Shown here one piece after another: positions 23,419-32,743 of a stretch of 64,000 nt of DNA. The translations under genes and the position numbers were made by a program. Below the pieces are notes generated by a model. That model saw only the letters and a list, made by a program, of their open reading frames with translations. It had not been told where the DNA came from and ran no database searches. Position 1 is the first letter of the stretch; every line of letters starts with the position of its first letter. Where the stretch lies: the NCBI RefSeq assembly GCF_002001005.1, contig NZ_MUNX01000059.1, positions 62,001 through 126,000 of the forward strand, read 5' to 3'. This DNA comes from Flavobacterium sp. A45. Its GTDB lineage: Bacteria; Bacteroidota; Bacteroidia; Flavobacteriales; Flavobacteriaceae.

Positions 23419-24222
23419 ATGAAAAATTTAAAAAATTATTTTATTCTTGCTTTAATAGCGTTTACATTAAGTGCTGTTTTTATTGCTTGTTCAAGTGAGA
23501 ATGAGCAGTTACAAGAACCAAAAAGTTCATCGAAAGTAAATAGTACAAAGAAGTTAGCCCAAACTAAGAATATAGCTCAGACTATATGTGATATTACTGG
23601 AACAACGGTTGTGAGTGTGGGAAATGCAGTTGTAACAGCAGGTTCATCTGCTACTTATAGCTATACAAATAACACAGGAACAGCAACTAATATTGTTTGG
23701 ACAATTAGCCCCAATCCAGCTGGAAGTGCAACTATAACAGCAAATGGTTCAACCGTAACTGTAACCTATCTCGCAAATTTTATAAGCGGAACCTTATCAG
23801 CAGCTGGTTCTGGTGGAACTGCTCAAACTTGTAATACAATATTAAATATAGCCACCCCTAGCGGAGGTAGTAGTGGAGATTGTGCTTGTCCAAATCCAGT
23901 AATTAGATGTACTTTAGCGGTTTCGGGTGGGCATCCATATTGGAGATTCGAATTAGACAATTTACAATCTGGTGATACTTTTGTTTGGTCACATAATCAC
24001 GCACCAATTTTTGGCAGTCTCACGAATAATTCTTACGTAATAGCAAATCCAGAAGGTCCGTTAAATAGTGGATTTACATTATATTGTGAAGTTACAAGAA
24101 GATGTACAAATGGTACAATAAAAAAGCGAAAAGCTTTTTATACAAATTATTATGGCGGCACAACTACAAGTGGTACTCAAGGATTTATAAATCTTGGAGG
24201 CAGTTGTGATTTACTGGATTAA
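23419..24222 (+). CDS. Surface lipoprotein with a PKD-like beta domain
   Basis: The 267 residues begin with a lipoprotein signal (lipobox VFIAC, Cys24) followed by SSENEQ, the acidic or Ser-rich stretch typical of surface-exposed Bacteroidota lipoproteins. Residues about 65-150 resemble an Ig/PKD-like module (GNAVVTAGSSATYSYT, then NIVWTISPNPAGSATI). A Gly/Ser linker leads to a second beta-rich domain with several Cys (CACPNPVIRC, CEVTRRC, and a last Cys near the end). No catalytic motif is seen. It is monocistronic, ended by a terminator at 24242-24280. Confidence 0.65.
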   Translation: MKNLKNYFILALIAFTLSAVFIACSSENEQLQEPKSSSKVNSTKKLAQTKNIAQTICDITGTTVVSVGNAVVTAGSSATYSYTNNTGTATNIVWTISPNPAGSATITANGSTVTVTYLANFISGTLSAAGSGGTAQTCNTILNIATPSGGSSGDCACPNPVIRCTLAVSGGHPYWRFELDNLQSGDTFVWSHNHAPIFGSLTNNSYVIANPEGPLNSGFTLYCEVTRRCTNGTIKKRKAFYTNYYGGTTTSGTQGFINLGGSCDLLD

Positions 24223-24241
24223 CGAAGATTTCATTAATTAA

Positions 24242-24280
24242 TAAAAAGGCAATTTTTGTTTGTCAAATATTGCCTTTTTA
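24242..24280 (+). terminator. Rho-independent terminator after the lipoprotein gene
   Basis: TAAAAAGGCAAT (24242-24253) and ATTGCCTTTTTA (24269-24280) form a perfect 12-bp stem with a 15-nt loop, and the 3' arm ends in a T-run. It lies 20 bp after the stop at 24222. Confidence 0.75.
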
Positions 24281-24827
24281 TTTAAAATAAATTGAAAAAT
24301 CTTCTGCCAACCGCTAAGTCAATAGTCGGATTTTAGCTTAAAATTAAAGATTGTTTATACTGGGCAAATAGTGATTAACAGAAGTGTTAGGATTGTTAAC
24401 CTCCGACCATCCCCTGCTAGCGTGAGCGTCCCGCTCGTGCCCGCAACGCAAACATAAATAAAGTTATATGCACTAAATACAGGTTTGAAAAATGAAAAAC
24501 TAATCCATTTTTTCAAATTTTGTTCTGGATGTTCCTCTGAAAGCAAAAGGTGTTTTATTTTTTCTAACTATCTTCTTAATGTCCTCCCATTCATTAATAA
24601 GTTTTTTTACTACATCGCCGCTCCACGAAGTCTCATGACCTCAGCTCTACAAATTGTTTATTTCTGCACGCTAGGCATATGTCTCATGACTTTGCATTTC
24701 TTTAGAAATTCTTATAAATCGTAAATGGATAAAAGTCTCACGACTTTTACAACGAATATCTTTGGAACCCAAACGCTCCACAAAGGCTCATGCCACTACT
24801 ACTTGAAGTGTTCAACTCCACCCGTTT
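24281..24827. repeat. Gene-free region with a family-B repeat (24619-24750)
   Basis: 24619-24750 carries CTCCACGAAGTCTCATGAC, a variant copy with GTCTCATGACTTTG, and a downstream AAAAGTCTCACGACTTTT hairpin. The same two-hairpin unit recurs at 26401-26483, 27415-27505 and 27696-27803. Near 24416-24450 there is a GC-rich segment (CTAGCGTGAGCGTCCCGC) typical of flavobacterial repeats. Short open frames here do not look coding. Confidence 0.6.
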
Positions 24828-26111
24828 TTAGTTAATTAATTCTCCGAATAGGAAGTTAGCGCTTATACCGAGTAGATGTGTACTGGTTGTGAAAGTATTT
24901 ACTTCTTTCCATTGTATTTCAAAATTTACTTTTGGCTTTCCTTCTTTATCTTTTAAACTGATGGGGATACCTAGTTTCCAATTGGTTTTATCATACTCAC
25001 CAAAGTTAAATTCAATGGAAGGACTAAAACCTATTGTATTCTTCCAGAAAAAAAATGTAGGTTCAATTGTTAATGATGTTGTTAGAAATTGATTAAAATC
25101 AGTATTGTATCCATCATCTGAATTTGTAACAACTGTAATACCACCATATCCAAGTGTTGTGGTTTGAAAAGGGGTAGCTGTCAAATTATCAACAATAACA
25201 TTATTGTTGTTTTTTAAATTAAGTTTTCCTTTTATAAAAATGGATTGGCCTCTTGAATATTCCAACATGGTATTACCTGATAGAGTAGCAGTAAAAGCAT
25301 AAAAATCAATATCTTCCAAAGGATTGTTTACAATGTCATTTGTTGTTTTGTATTTATTTTCGCCAAATGGAGTAAATATTTCAAATGAATACCAATGATT
25401 CCATAAAAAATGATACATTTTATTTTTTTCTAGATAATCAATTTCTTCTTTAGCCAACGCTATAAAATCTTCTTTTTCTTTCTCTTCTATAACTTTATTT
25501 ATATCTTTTTCATCAGGATTTGTAACCTTTAAAGTCTTATTTTTTAAAATCAAATCTGGAAGCTCATCAGTATTGAATTTAGAGGCTTTTTTATTGTATT
25601 TATCATACAAATACGTTCTATTTTGTAGAACATTTTCATATCTATTTTGATTGCTTTTTGTAGAAGTAATATTAATGATACCATTGCCTATCAATGATAC
25701 TTTTAGTGTAGCACCAATATTATCCTCTTGAAAATCTCCATTTTTATATATTGTCGCAAACTTGTCCTTGGCTTTTATCTTAAAGCCTCCTGAGAAAACC
25801 CAATTAAGTTTTTTGGATTCATCACCACTGCGTGAATCAAAATTACCACCTATTGCAATTGATTTGTCATCTGCATCCAATGATGCATAAAACTTTTGAA
25901 GAGACAAATCATTTGAACCACCAAATGCTGTCCCTACTTTATTAGCAAAAAGAATGTTAAGCATTTTATCGTTAAATAAAATTTCTTTTCCATCTAAATC
26001 AATTTTACCCGACGGGTAGGTTAATGATGGACTTTTAAGTTGGTTCTGACAGTAAATAACACTTAAAAATGGTAAAAATAAAAATAATAAAAAAGGGTAT
26101 TTTTTTTTCAT
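24828..26111 (-). CDS. Secreted protein, probable outer-membrane beta-barrel
   Basis: A 427-residue protein with a signal peptide (MKKKYPFLLFLFLPFLSVIY, then CQNQ). The body is rich in alternating hydrophobic/polar strands, especially in the C-terminal half (SLTIEPTFFFWKNTIGF, FNFGEYDKTNWKLGIPIS, STHLLGISANFLFGELIN), with aromatic residues at strand ends, as in outer-membrane barrels. A charged coiled-coil-like insert lies around 205-240 (KDINKVIEEKEKEDFIALAK). No family is recognised. Repeats bracket it on both sides and no partner gene is adjacent. Confidence 0.55.
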   Translation of the reverse strand: MKKKYPFLLFLFLPFLSVIYCQNQLKSPSLTYPSGKIDLDGKEILFNDKMLNILFANKVGTAFGGSNDLSLQKFYASLDADDKSIAIGGNFDSRSGDESKKLNWVFSGGFKIKAKDKFATIYKNGDFQEDNIGATLKVSLIGNGIINITSTKSNQNRYENVLQNRTYLYDKYNKKASKFNTDELPDLILKNKTLKVTNPDEKDINKVIEEKEKEDFIALAKEEIDYLEKNKMYHFLWNHWYSFEIFTPFGENKYKTTNDIVNNPLEDIDFYAFTATLSGNTMLEYSRGQSIFIKGKLNLKNNNNVIVDNLTATPFQTTTLGYGGITVVTNSDDGYNTDFNQFLTTSLTIEPTFFFWKNTIGFSPSIEFNFGEYDKTNWKLGIPISLKDKEGKPKVNFEIQWKEVNTFTTSTHLLGISANFLFGELIN

Positions 26112-26547
26112 AGATATGGATGTTTTATTGGTTACAAACTATTTATTTAGGCTTTTAACTCGCTCCTCAAAGTCTCATTACTTTTGCCTTTTTTATTTGA
26201 ATAAATGATATAAAAGCAAATGCTTATCTTTACTTAATCATCATCTATATTTCTGAATTACAATAAATTATTATTTCATATCCTTTGTTTTACTAACCCT
26301 AATATATAATAAAATCTTTAATCTTAACAAGACAATACCGATGCATATAATTTCTATACGAACGAAGTGACTTGCTTTTTTTGAACTCAAAGCTTCACAC
26401 TCCCCTCCAAGAAGTCTCATGCATTGTTTTTTTTTAGTTCTTGAAAACTGTAAACGCGATAATAGCCTCCCGACTTTCTCCGTGATTGTTTTATGAATAC
26501 TATCTCTCTTAGCTTATAACAAAACCTATCAAACTTTTTACACAATA
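26112..26547. repeat. Gene-free region with a family-B repeat (26401-26483)
   Basis: 26401-26483 has GAAGTCTCATGCATTG, a T-run, TTCTTGAAAACTGTAAACG and CCTCCCGACTTTCTC, a degenerate copy of family B. 26166-26190 has a fragment (CTCCTCAAAGTCTCATTAC). Nothing else was seen. Confidence 0.55.
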
Positions 26548-27390
26548 TTAATCCCAACCAACAGGCGGTTTTCCAGCAGACACTTCTTTAAGCAAGTTTA
26601 AACATGCATCGGCATAGTCATCATTCTGTGTCCCCTTTACCCAATGCCATTTTCTGCTAAGTCCCGATTTTTTAGGAATATGATAGCTACCCGTACCATA
26701 AGACTGTAAAGCTTCCAGCTCTATTTGTTTTAGAGTAAAATCGGGTAAACCCTTGTATAAATCGGGATCCTCATTTCTGTATTTTTCGGGTATTTGGCTG
26801 GCTATTACTTTGCGCTTTTCAAAATCAGTATTGGCGGTTTCGGCATTCAATTTCCAATTCCAGATTTCCGATACTGAAGGCTTACTAATGCGATATAATC
26901 CAACTCCGTTGTCAAATATAGGCTCTCCGTCAATGGTAAACTGCTCAAACGCTGATCGTTTGTATACAACGGCATGCAAATAATCTGATTTTAGCTGTGC
27001 TCTTATATATTTTTTAACAGGCTGTTTGGCAAGAATGGTATGAGGTACCACTTGACTTGATATTGTACGAGTTCTGTTGAATTTGTCTTTAATAGTGGCT
27101 AAACATTTTATAAAAAGTGTTCCGCCACGAACATCGGGAACAGGAACAGGAATTATTTGTTCCTGAGCTTGCTCTAAAAGTTCTACAACTGTATTCCATA
27201 AATCGTTGCGATCATTACCATTATAAAGCAAAGACTGTTCACTCCATACCCTTAAAATCTGGTCTCCCTGTTGCAGATTTTCAATGTAGCAAGTCGGTCT
27301 TAGTTGAGGAAACACGGCATCTTGCGATATAAAATAAACAGTCGTTTCCTCTCCTTGAATTCCATTGTTAATTAAGATTTCTGATTCCAT
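26548..27390 (-). CDS. Uncharacterised protein with a lysozyme/transglycosylase-like C-terminal half
   Basis: The 280 residues have no signal peptide. The first half is beta-rich (ETTVYFISQDAVFPQLRPTC, then GGTLFIKCLATIKDKF). The second half carries GVGLYRISKPSVSEIWNWK, an A-E-T segment, and later LEALQSYGTGSYHIP and WHWVKGTQNDDYADACLN. This order resembles soluble transglycosylase-type muralytic domains (GxxQI-x-x-P, IWNWKxN, then ALxxYNGGxxY), but the usual catalytic Glu is not certain. It could be a secretion-system or phage-type cell-wall enzyme; alternatively it is an unknown family. It stands alone between repeats. Confidence 0.5.
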   Translation of the reverse strand: MESEILINNGIQGEETTVYFISQDAVFPQLRPTCYIENLQQGDQILRVWSEQSLLYNGNDRNDLWNTVVELLEQAQEQIIPVPVPDVRGGTLFIKCLATIKDKFNRTRTISSQVVPHTILAKQPVKKYIRAQLKSDYLHAVVYKRSAFEQFTIDGEPIFDNGVGLYRISKPSVSEIWNWKLNAETANTDFEKRKVIASQIPEKYRNEDPDLYKGLPDFTLKQIELEALQSYGTGSYHIPKKSGLSRKWHWVKGTQNDDYADACLNLLKEVSAGKPPVGWD

Positions 27391-28015
27391 ATTATGTCGG
27401 TTAGTTGTTTAATTCTCCGCTCTACAAAGTCTCATAACTTTGTTTTTTTTTTGAAAGTTCTTGAAAACTATAAACGTGATAAAAGTCTCCCGACTTTTTC
27501 AGTGAATACTACGCGCTCCTCATTCTATGATTCTTTTTTTTTAAAATTTTTTACAAAATCTAAAGATAATAAAAATTGTCTTATTTTTATTATGAATATT
27601 TAAAGTGTACTATTTAACTTAAACATCAAACGCATAAAAACGTCCTTCTAACCCCGATCCACAAAGTGTTAATCTCTACGCTAGACAAATGTCCACGCTC
27701 CACGAAGTCTCATGACCCCCGCTCCACGAAGTCTCATGACTTTGTGTTTTTATTTTAAGTTCTTGAAAGCCATAACCGCAATAAAAATCTCCTGACTTTT
27801 TCCCGGAATATTTTGATAATTCAATGTTATTTACGCTACTACAACAGATTTGGGCAATTGGCTTAATGTAAAGTTGGTTTTGTATTTGTATGATTTGGAA
27901 AATCCGAATAATGGACTTAATTTAGCACATAAGTCACTGTTTTATAACAACATATCACTCAGGCAATGACAACTATCATAAATTGTAATCAAACCTCATA
28001 AATAGAAGATGAAAT
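27391..28015. repeat. Gene-free region with two family-B repeats (27415-27505, 27696-27803)
   Basis: The two best family-B copies are here. Each has a CTCCACGAAGTCTCATGACTT-type hairpin (perfect arms AAGTC/GACTT at 27729-27742), a T-rich stretch, TTCTTGAAA, a TAAACGTGAT-like segment, and a second hairpin (AAAAGTC-TCCC-GACTTTT at 27481-27498). A short frame at 27394-27603 is not conserved between copies and is not called. Confidence 0.65.
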
Positions 28016-30685
28016 ATGATATTGACTCTGATTATCATTTCTGTTGTAACAATTAGTTTTCTAATTGTTTACCGACTAGTAACAGAAAAGAAAAAATATC
28101 AAGACACTACTTACTTATCAAACTTACAACAAATTGCTGCGTTTTTCGATACGATACAACGATTTGATGACTATCTTACTTGGGTTCAACGCGACCACAT
28201 AAAAACACAGTTTTCTGCTGTTGGACAATATTTTAAAAACAAATCTAATTATTACAACAAAGAAGAAAATGTAAAAAAGTTTAATGATGCCTTTCAAGAC
28301 TTTGACAACTACATTGTAACCTACAACAATAACTACGTTTTATCTCAAAAAGAAAAACTAAGTATCTATTTTGACGATGTTGAAGGCAAAAAATTAGACG
28401 ACCAGCAACGAACTGCACTAATAACCGACGAATATTCAAACTTAATAATTGCTGGTGCGGGCTCGGGAAAAACCTTGACAATTCTTGGAAAAGTAAAATA
28501 CCTAATTGAGCAGAAAAATGTTGAGCCCGAAAACATACTTTTGCTTTCTTTTACAAAAAAAACCGTTGAGGAATTAAATGAAAGACTAAAAAACATCGGA
28601 CTTGGCGCACGCGCAACTACTTTTCACAAATTGGGCTACGACACTATAAAAAAACACCAAGCAACGATGCCTGCGGTAACAAATGAAAACACATTAAGCA
28701 AAGTAGTCAAAGAGTATTTAGAAAACGAAATTTTTAACGATGCAGAAGCATTAAAAGCATACATCGTATACGTTGCTTGTTATATGAATATTCCAGAAGA
28801 AAACGAAAGTTACGATTCACTTGGCGAGAAATTAGACACTGAAAAAGGTATTGATTTTCAAACTTTAAGATCTAAATGCGAACCAGAACCATTAAACAAA
28901 GTGGCGAAAGCATCGCTTGATACTATACAGGGAGAAAAAGTAAAAAGTGTTGAAGAACTTACTATTGCAAATTTTTTCTACTTGAACGGCATTGAGTACG
29001 AATATGAAAAACCATATCTTTTTGGCAATACAATGTATCGACCCGATTTTTATTTAAAAGACTACGACATTTATTTAGAACATTTTGGCGTTGACGAAAA
29101 TAATGGAGCAAAATGGCTTACGCCATTTAATGAAAAAAAATATGTCGAGGAAATGGAGTTAAAAAGAGAAACTCACAAGGCTAACAATACCAAACTTCTA
29201 GAAACATATTCCTATTACAATCGCAACAACGTTTTGCTTGACAAACTAAAAGAAATGCTGCAAAACGAAAATGTAGTTTTCAAGCCAAGAGATATAAAAA
29301 GTATTTACACAAAAGTTACGGACAACGACAAAAATTTTGGAAAAGAAATTACTAAACTTATTGAGACTTTTATCAACCTAAGTAAATCAAGGCAATTAAA
29401 CTATGATTCAATAACATCGTTGTTTTTGGACAGTAATAAAGCACGAAATGAGTTTATGCTTGATAGACAAAAGATTTTCTTAAAATTTTCACTTCAAATT
29501 CTAAAAAAATATGACAATACACTTAAAAAATTAAATGAAATTGATTTTAATGATATGATAAATCAGGCAGCTGATCTCATAAAAGAAAACAAACTACAAT
29601 ATACATATCAGTATATTATCATTGATGAATATCAGGACATTTCATATTCTCGATTTAATTTAATCAAAGAAATTCGAGAGTTATCAGGCGCAAGACTAAT
29701 TTGTGTAGGCGACGATTGGCAATCTATTTATCGTTTTGCAGGTAGCGACATTTCTTTGTTTAGTAATTTTGAAAAGTACGTTGGTAAATACGAGCAATTA
29801 TTCATTGAGCAAACCTACCGCAACTCACAATCGCTCATTGACATAACATCTAAATACATTCAAAAGAACAAAAAACAAATCCAAAAGAATCCAAAATCAA
29901 AAAAAGAACCTTTGGAAAACCCAATCAAGTTTGTTTATTATTCACAAGACAATGCCGAAGATATTTTCATAAATGAAATTCAGGCACTAATAGACAAAAA
30001 TGGCAACAAGCCTATTTTGGTTTTAGGTCGTCATGGTTTTGACATAAATGAATTTATCAAGCTCACGCCAAACAGCAAAATAAAGTATTACGAACGAAGT
30101 GATAAATTAGAAATAAAAGACTTTGAAGACATTGACATTAAATACATAACGGTGCACAAATCAAAAGGTTTAGAAGCGGACAATGTAATTTTATTAAACC
30201 TAAAAAATCACTTGCTTGGTTTTCCTAACAAAATGGCTGACGACCCGATGTTATCGTTATTACTCAGTGATGATGAAGAATATCGTTTTGCAGAAGAACG
30301 AAGATTGTTTTATGTAGCACTAACAAGAACAAAAAACGAAGTTGTGTTACTAATTCCAACTGATGTTTCATTATTTGCGGAAGAATTAATAACAGAAAAC
30401 GACTATTTGTTTACTGCAAACAATGAAAAACTAAGCAAAACAAATTGTCCGTATTGTCAAACAGGAAATCTTGTAATTAGACTTAACTCTTTTAAAAACA
30501 ATCATTTTTTAGGTTGTTCGCATTATCCAAGTTGTAATCAAACATTTAACAATATAGAAATTTTAGAGAACACCCTACTCTGTCCGAATTGCAAAAGCGG
30601 TTTTATGACAAAAAAAAGTGGGAAGTTTGGCAATTTTTTAGGTTGTACAAATTACCCTAAATGCACAAACACGATAAATTTATAA
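28016..30685 (+). CDS. UvrD/Rep-family (HelD-like) DNA helicase with N-terminal TM and two C-terminal zinc ribbons
   Basis: The 889-residue protein starts with a TM segment (about 1-22), then a superfamily 1 motor: Walker A AGAGSGKT (146-153), the DEYQD box (537-541), GDDWQSIYRFAGSD (motif III), HKSKGLEADNVILLN (motif V) and EERRLFYVALTRTKNEV (motif VI). A large insert (about 250-480) lies between motifs I and II. The C-terminus has two topoisomerase-type zinc ribbons (CPYC with CSHYPSC, and CPNC with CTNYPKC). UvrD-like helicases with such ribbons resemble helicase IV and occur in DNA repair and in defence islands. No nuclease domain is evident. It is a single gene between repeats; repair or defence are both possible. 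Confidence 0.88.
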   Translation: MILTLIIISVVTISFLIVYRLVTEKKKYQDTTYLSNLQQIAAFFDTIQRFDDYLTWVQRDHIKTQFSAVGQYFKNKSNYYNKEENVKKFNDAFQDFDNYIVTYNNNYVLSQKEKLSIYFDDVEGKKLDDQQRTALITDEYSNLIIAGAGSGKTLTILGKVKYLIEQKNVEPENILLLSFTKKTVEELNERLKNIGLGARATTFHKLGYDTIKKHQATMPAVTNENTLSKVVKEYLENEIFNDAEALKAYIVYVACYMNIPEENESYDSLGEKLDTEKGIDFQTLRSKCEPEPLNKVAKASLDTIQGEKVKSVEELTIANFFYLNGIEYEYEKPYLFGNTMYRPDFYLKDYDIYLEHFGVDENNGAKWLTPFNEKKYVEEMELKRETHKANNTKLLETYSYYNRNNVLLDKLKEMLQNENVVFKPRDIKSIYTKVTDNDKNFGKEITKLIETFINLSKSRQLNYDSITSLFLDSNKARNEFMLDRQKIFLKFSLQILKKYDNTLKKLNEIDFNDMINQAADLIKENKLQYTYQYIIIDEYQDISYSRFNLIKEIRELSGARLICVGDDWQSIYRFAGSDISLFSNFEKYVGKYEQLFIEQTYRNSQSLIDITSKYIQKNKKQIQKNPKSKKEPLENPIKFVYYSQDNAEDIFINEIQALIDKNGNKPILVLGRHGFDINEFIKLTPNSKIKYYERSDKLEIKDFEDIDIKYITVHKSKGLEADNVILLNLKNHLLGFPNKMADDPMLSLLLSDDEEYRFAEERRLFYVALTRTKNEVVLLIPTDVSLFAEELITENDYLFTANNEKLSKTNCPYCQTGNLVIRLNSFKNNHFLGCSHYPSCNQTFNNIEILENTLLCPNCKSGFMTKKSGKFGNFLGCTNYPKCTNTINL

Positions 30686-30750
30686 TCACAACAACCGAAT
30701 CGCTAACAATAAGCACCATTGCTAACTTTTCGGCCCTATCCCCTCCATCT

Positions 30751-30961
30751 GGCGCTCGTTTGTAACGAGTGCCTACTTATTATTTATAGGAACTAAATAA
30801 AGCGTTTTCAACGCAGTTCTCATAAATAGTTTTCCATAAAGATTCGACATTTACATCCCCTATAGTGCTCATTTGTACGAGTACCTATTTACTTATAAGA
30901 ACTAAATAAAGCGCTGGCAACGCGGTTCAAATAATACAGATTACCATAAAGACACAACATT
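30751..30961. repeat. Two tandem copies of a structured repeat (family C)
   Basis: Copy 1 (30751-30851) and copy 2 (30863-30961) align over about 100 bp. Each has a short hairpin (CTCGTT-TGT-AACGAG in copy 1), CCTA-TTTA, then GAACTAAATAAAGCG, an inner hairpin (GCGTT-TTC-AACGC in copy 1) and an outer arm returning to GAAC (AGTTC), followed by CCATAAAG. Outer arms stay complementary in both copies. 30962-31150 holds no gene; a CTTGCTTCTCCAACC microrepeat lies near 31105-31148. Confidence 0.55.
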
Positions 30962-31154
30962 AGCATGACAAAAGACTGAATTATCTTCTTTATAATTCCT
31001 AAAATATTTACACAATCCTCCATTCAAAATTAAAACCCGAGCGTTAACGAACAGATGAAGCAATTCAAAATTTAAAATAAAAACCTCGCGTCTTTGCTCT
31101 TGCTTCTTGCTTCTCCAACCTGCAATCTACAATCTCCCTTCTCCAACCACTATG

Positions 31155-31187
31155 CAATTCGGGAATTTCACTATTCAATTCGGGAAT
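31155..31187. promoter_or_regulatory. Tandem operator pair upstream of the RteC-like gene
   Basis: CAATTCGGGAAT occurs at 31155-31166 and again at 31176-31187, 21 bp start to start, 99-131 bp before the RteC-like ATG. The flanks (ACTATG and ACTATT) also repeat. The reverse complement of this near-palindromic motif, CAATTCCCGAAT, occurs as a pair before the TPR-AraC gene (32744-32775) with 20-bp spacing. The pairing looks like a tandem regulator site. Confidence 0.45.
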
Positions 31188-31285
31188 CCCACAACATAGC
31201 ACTTGCCCCTCCACAAACCATAAAATAGATTTGCCCTCCAATTCATTAACAGAATCGCCCCAATTGTAAATCTTAAACACCCCTA

Positions 31286-32131
31286 ATGAAATTGTTTGCC
31301 GAATCCTTGATGTCCGAACTGGAGCATCAATTAAAACGAATCCATCTGGAAACAGAAAACCCAATACAAACTGCAGAATTATCAATTAAATGCGTCATTG
31401 ATTCACTAGATGATCTAAAAGCATCTTTTATAAAATACAAATACCTGAAGAAAAAAGAAGAAATAGAATTCTTCCGTGATATCAAACCAAAGTTTGTTGC
31501 CAAACTAATCTATTACAACGAGATCTATTGCATAGAAACCTGCAGTCCATTAGGTTCTAAAAAAACAATACGCAAATATTACAGAGCAGAACTCCTAAAA
31601 TTTAAAATGTTTTTTGAGGAAAATAAAGAATTTTACCGCTATTACCGTACAGGTAATAATTGTTTGGACAGCAAATATTTCACAAGGGAAAAATACGATC
31701 TGAAGCTAATGCTGGATAGCTCTTATTTTCAGGCAGATCATCGCTTCACTACTTCACACGATTATAAAGTGGCACAAATATTAGCAAATAATGAGATAAA
31801 GGTTTTTCTGGAAAAACAAATCGAAAAATTAGAAAAAAAGGCAATAAAAACAAAATCATCTTCACCAATCGTTAAAAGACAAAAATGGACAGGATCAAAA
31901 GTCGAACTGATTGAATTGATCTACGCACTTCATACAGAAGGCGTTTTTAATAACGGAGTCTCAGGACTCAAAGAAGTCACAACCTTTTTCGAGTCCATAT
32001 TTAATATTAATTTAGGACAATTCCACAGAGTATTTCTAGAAATCCGAAACAGAAAATCAGATAGAACAAAATTTCTGAATACACTCCAAAACAAACTCAT
32101 AATCCGCATGGACGATGCAGATGAAAACTAA
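31286..32131 (+). CDS. RteC-family protein
   Basis: The 281-residue protein matches the RteC domain: EIEFFRDIKPKFVAKLIYYNEIY near 60-83, FYRYYRTGNNCLDSKYFTR (about 114-132) and a C-terminal winged-helix-like part (KVELIELIYALHTEGVFNNG, then TTFFESIFNINLGQFHRVF). RteC was defined as the tetracycline-induced regulator of excision in the Bacteroides transposon CTnDOT; many chromosomal relatives occur outside such elements. No transposon partner (rteA, rteB, exc, int) is nearby. It is followed by a strong terminator and shares an operator-like motif with the AraC-type gene downstream. Confidence 0.85.
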   Translation: MKLFAESLMSELEHQLKRIHLETENPIQTAELSIKCVIDSLDDLKASFIKYKYLKKKEEIEFFRDIKPKFVAKLIYYNEIYCIETCSPLGSKKTIRKYYRAELLKFKMFFEENKEFYRYYRTGNNCLDSKYFTREKYDLKLMLDSSYFQADHRFTTSHDYKVAQILANNEIKVFLEKQIEKLEKKAIKTKSSSPIVKRQKWTGSKVELIELIYALHTEGVFNNGVSGLKEVTTFFESIFNINLGQFHRVFLEIRNRKSDRTKFLNTLQNKLIIRMDDADEN

Positions 32132-32132
32132 A

Positions 32133-32159
32133 AAAGGCTGCTCGATTTGAGCAGCCTTT
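32133..32159 (+). terminator. Terminator after the RteC-like gene
   Basis: AAAGGCTGCTC (32133-32143), loop GATTT and GAGCAGCCTTT (32149-32159) make a perfect 11-bp GC-rich stem immediately after the stop, ending in T residues. Confidence 0.85.
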
Positions 32160-32267
32160 CGGTCTTAGCATTTATACTAAGTTATTAGCGGAGTTTAATT
32201 ATTTTTATCGTTAATCTACAATACCAACCGCTGTATGTCTTCGCGTTTTTGGCATCACAGCTTCTAA

Positions 32268-32585
32268 TCAATAAAAATGCGCTATGAGTTTGCGCCAGTC
32301 TGGATCAATAGGGTTTACAGATCCAGTTGTGACATCACTAATTGATATATTCCCATACAAGTTACTTGATCTTGGCGCATTGCTGTAGCATTCGGTTACA
32401 TATTCATTCTTTAAATCTATGGGTATTATATCACTATTAGATTTACTGTAAGTTTTCTCGGCCTTGGAACTCACAGCACATTTTGAAAAACTTAAATCCG
32501 ATGAAAAATTAATACTATAGGAGTAATGTGTAAATAAAAAAGACGAGAAAATTAAAGTGAGACGGCATAAATTGATGTTTTTCAT
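32268..32585 (-). CDS. Small secreted protein, unknown
   Basis: The 105 residues have a signal peptide (MKNINLCRLTLIFSSFLFTH, then YSYSI) and a mature part of about 80 residues that is Ser/Asn-rich with two Cys (SKCAVSSK and TECYSNAP). No domain is recognised. It is divergent from the TPR-AraC gene, with the CAATTCCCGAAT operator pair (32744-32775) between them, so the regulator may control it. Confidence 0.5.
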   Translation of the reverse strand: MKNINLCRLTLIFSSFLFTHYSYSINFSSDLSFSKCAVSSKAEKTYSKSNSDIIPIDLKNEYVTECYSNAPRSSNLYGNISISDVTTGSVNPIDPDWRKLIAHFY

Positions 32586-32743
32586 TTTGGTTAATGTTTT
32601 AAATGTTACTGATTTTTTTAATCAGTTCATTTCTCCCGGGGTAATCTGAACAGTGTTGATGCCGGTAATGCTCATAACAGAACCGATTGAATTCAGGGCA
32701 AAACTAACGGCTCATTATACCTTCGGCAAGTCAATAACTGTTC

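Noticed and set aside
31065..31385. A 106-codon frame overlapping the RteC-like start
   Set aside because: It lies antisense to the gene and to its operator-like repeats, with no coding character.
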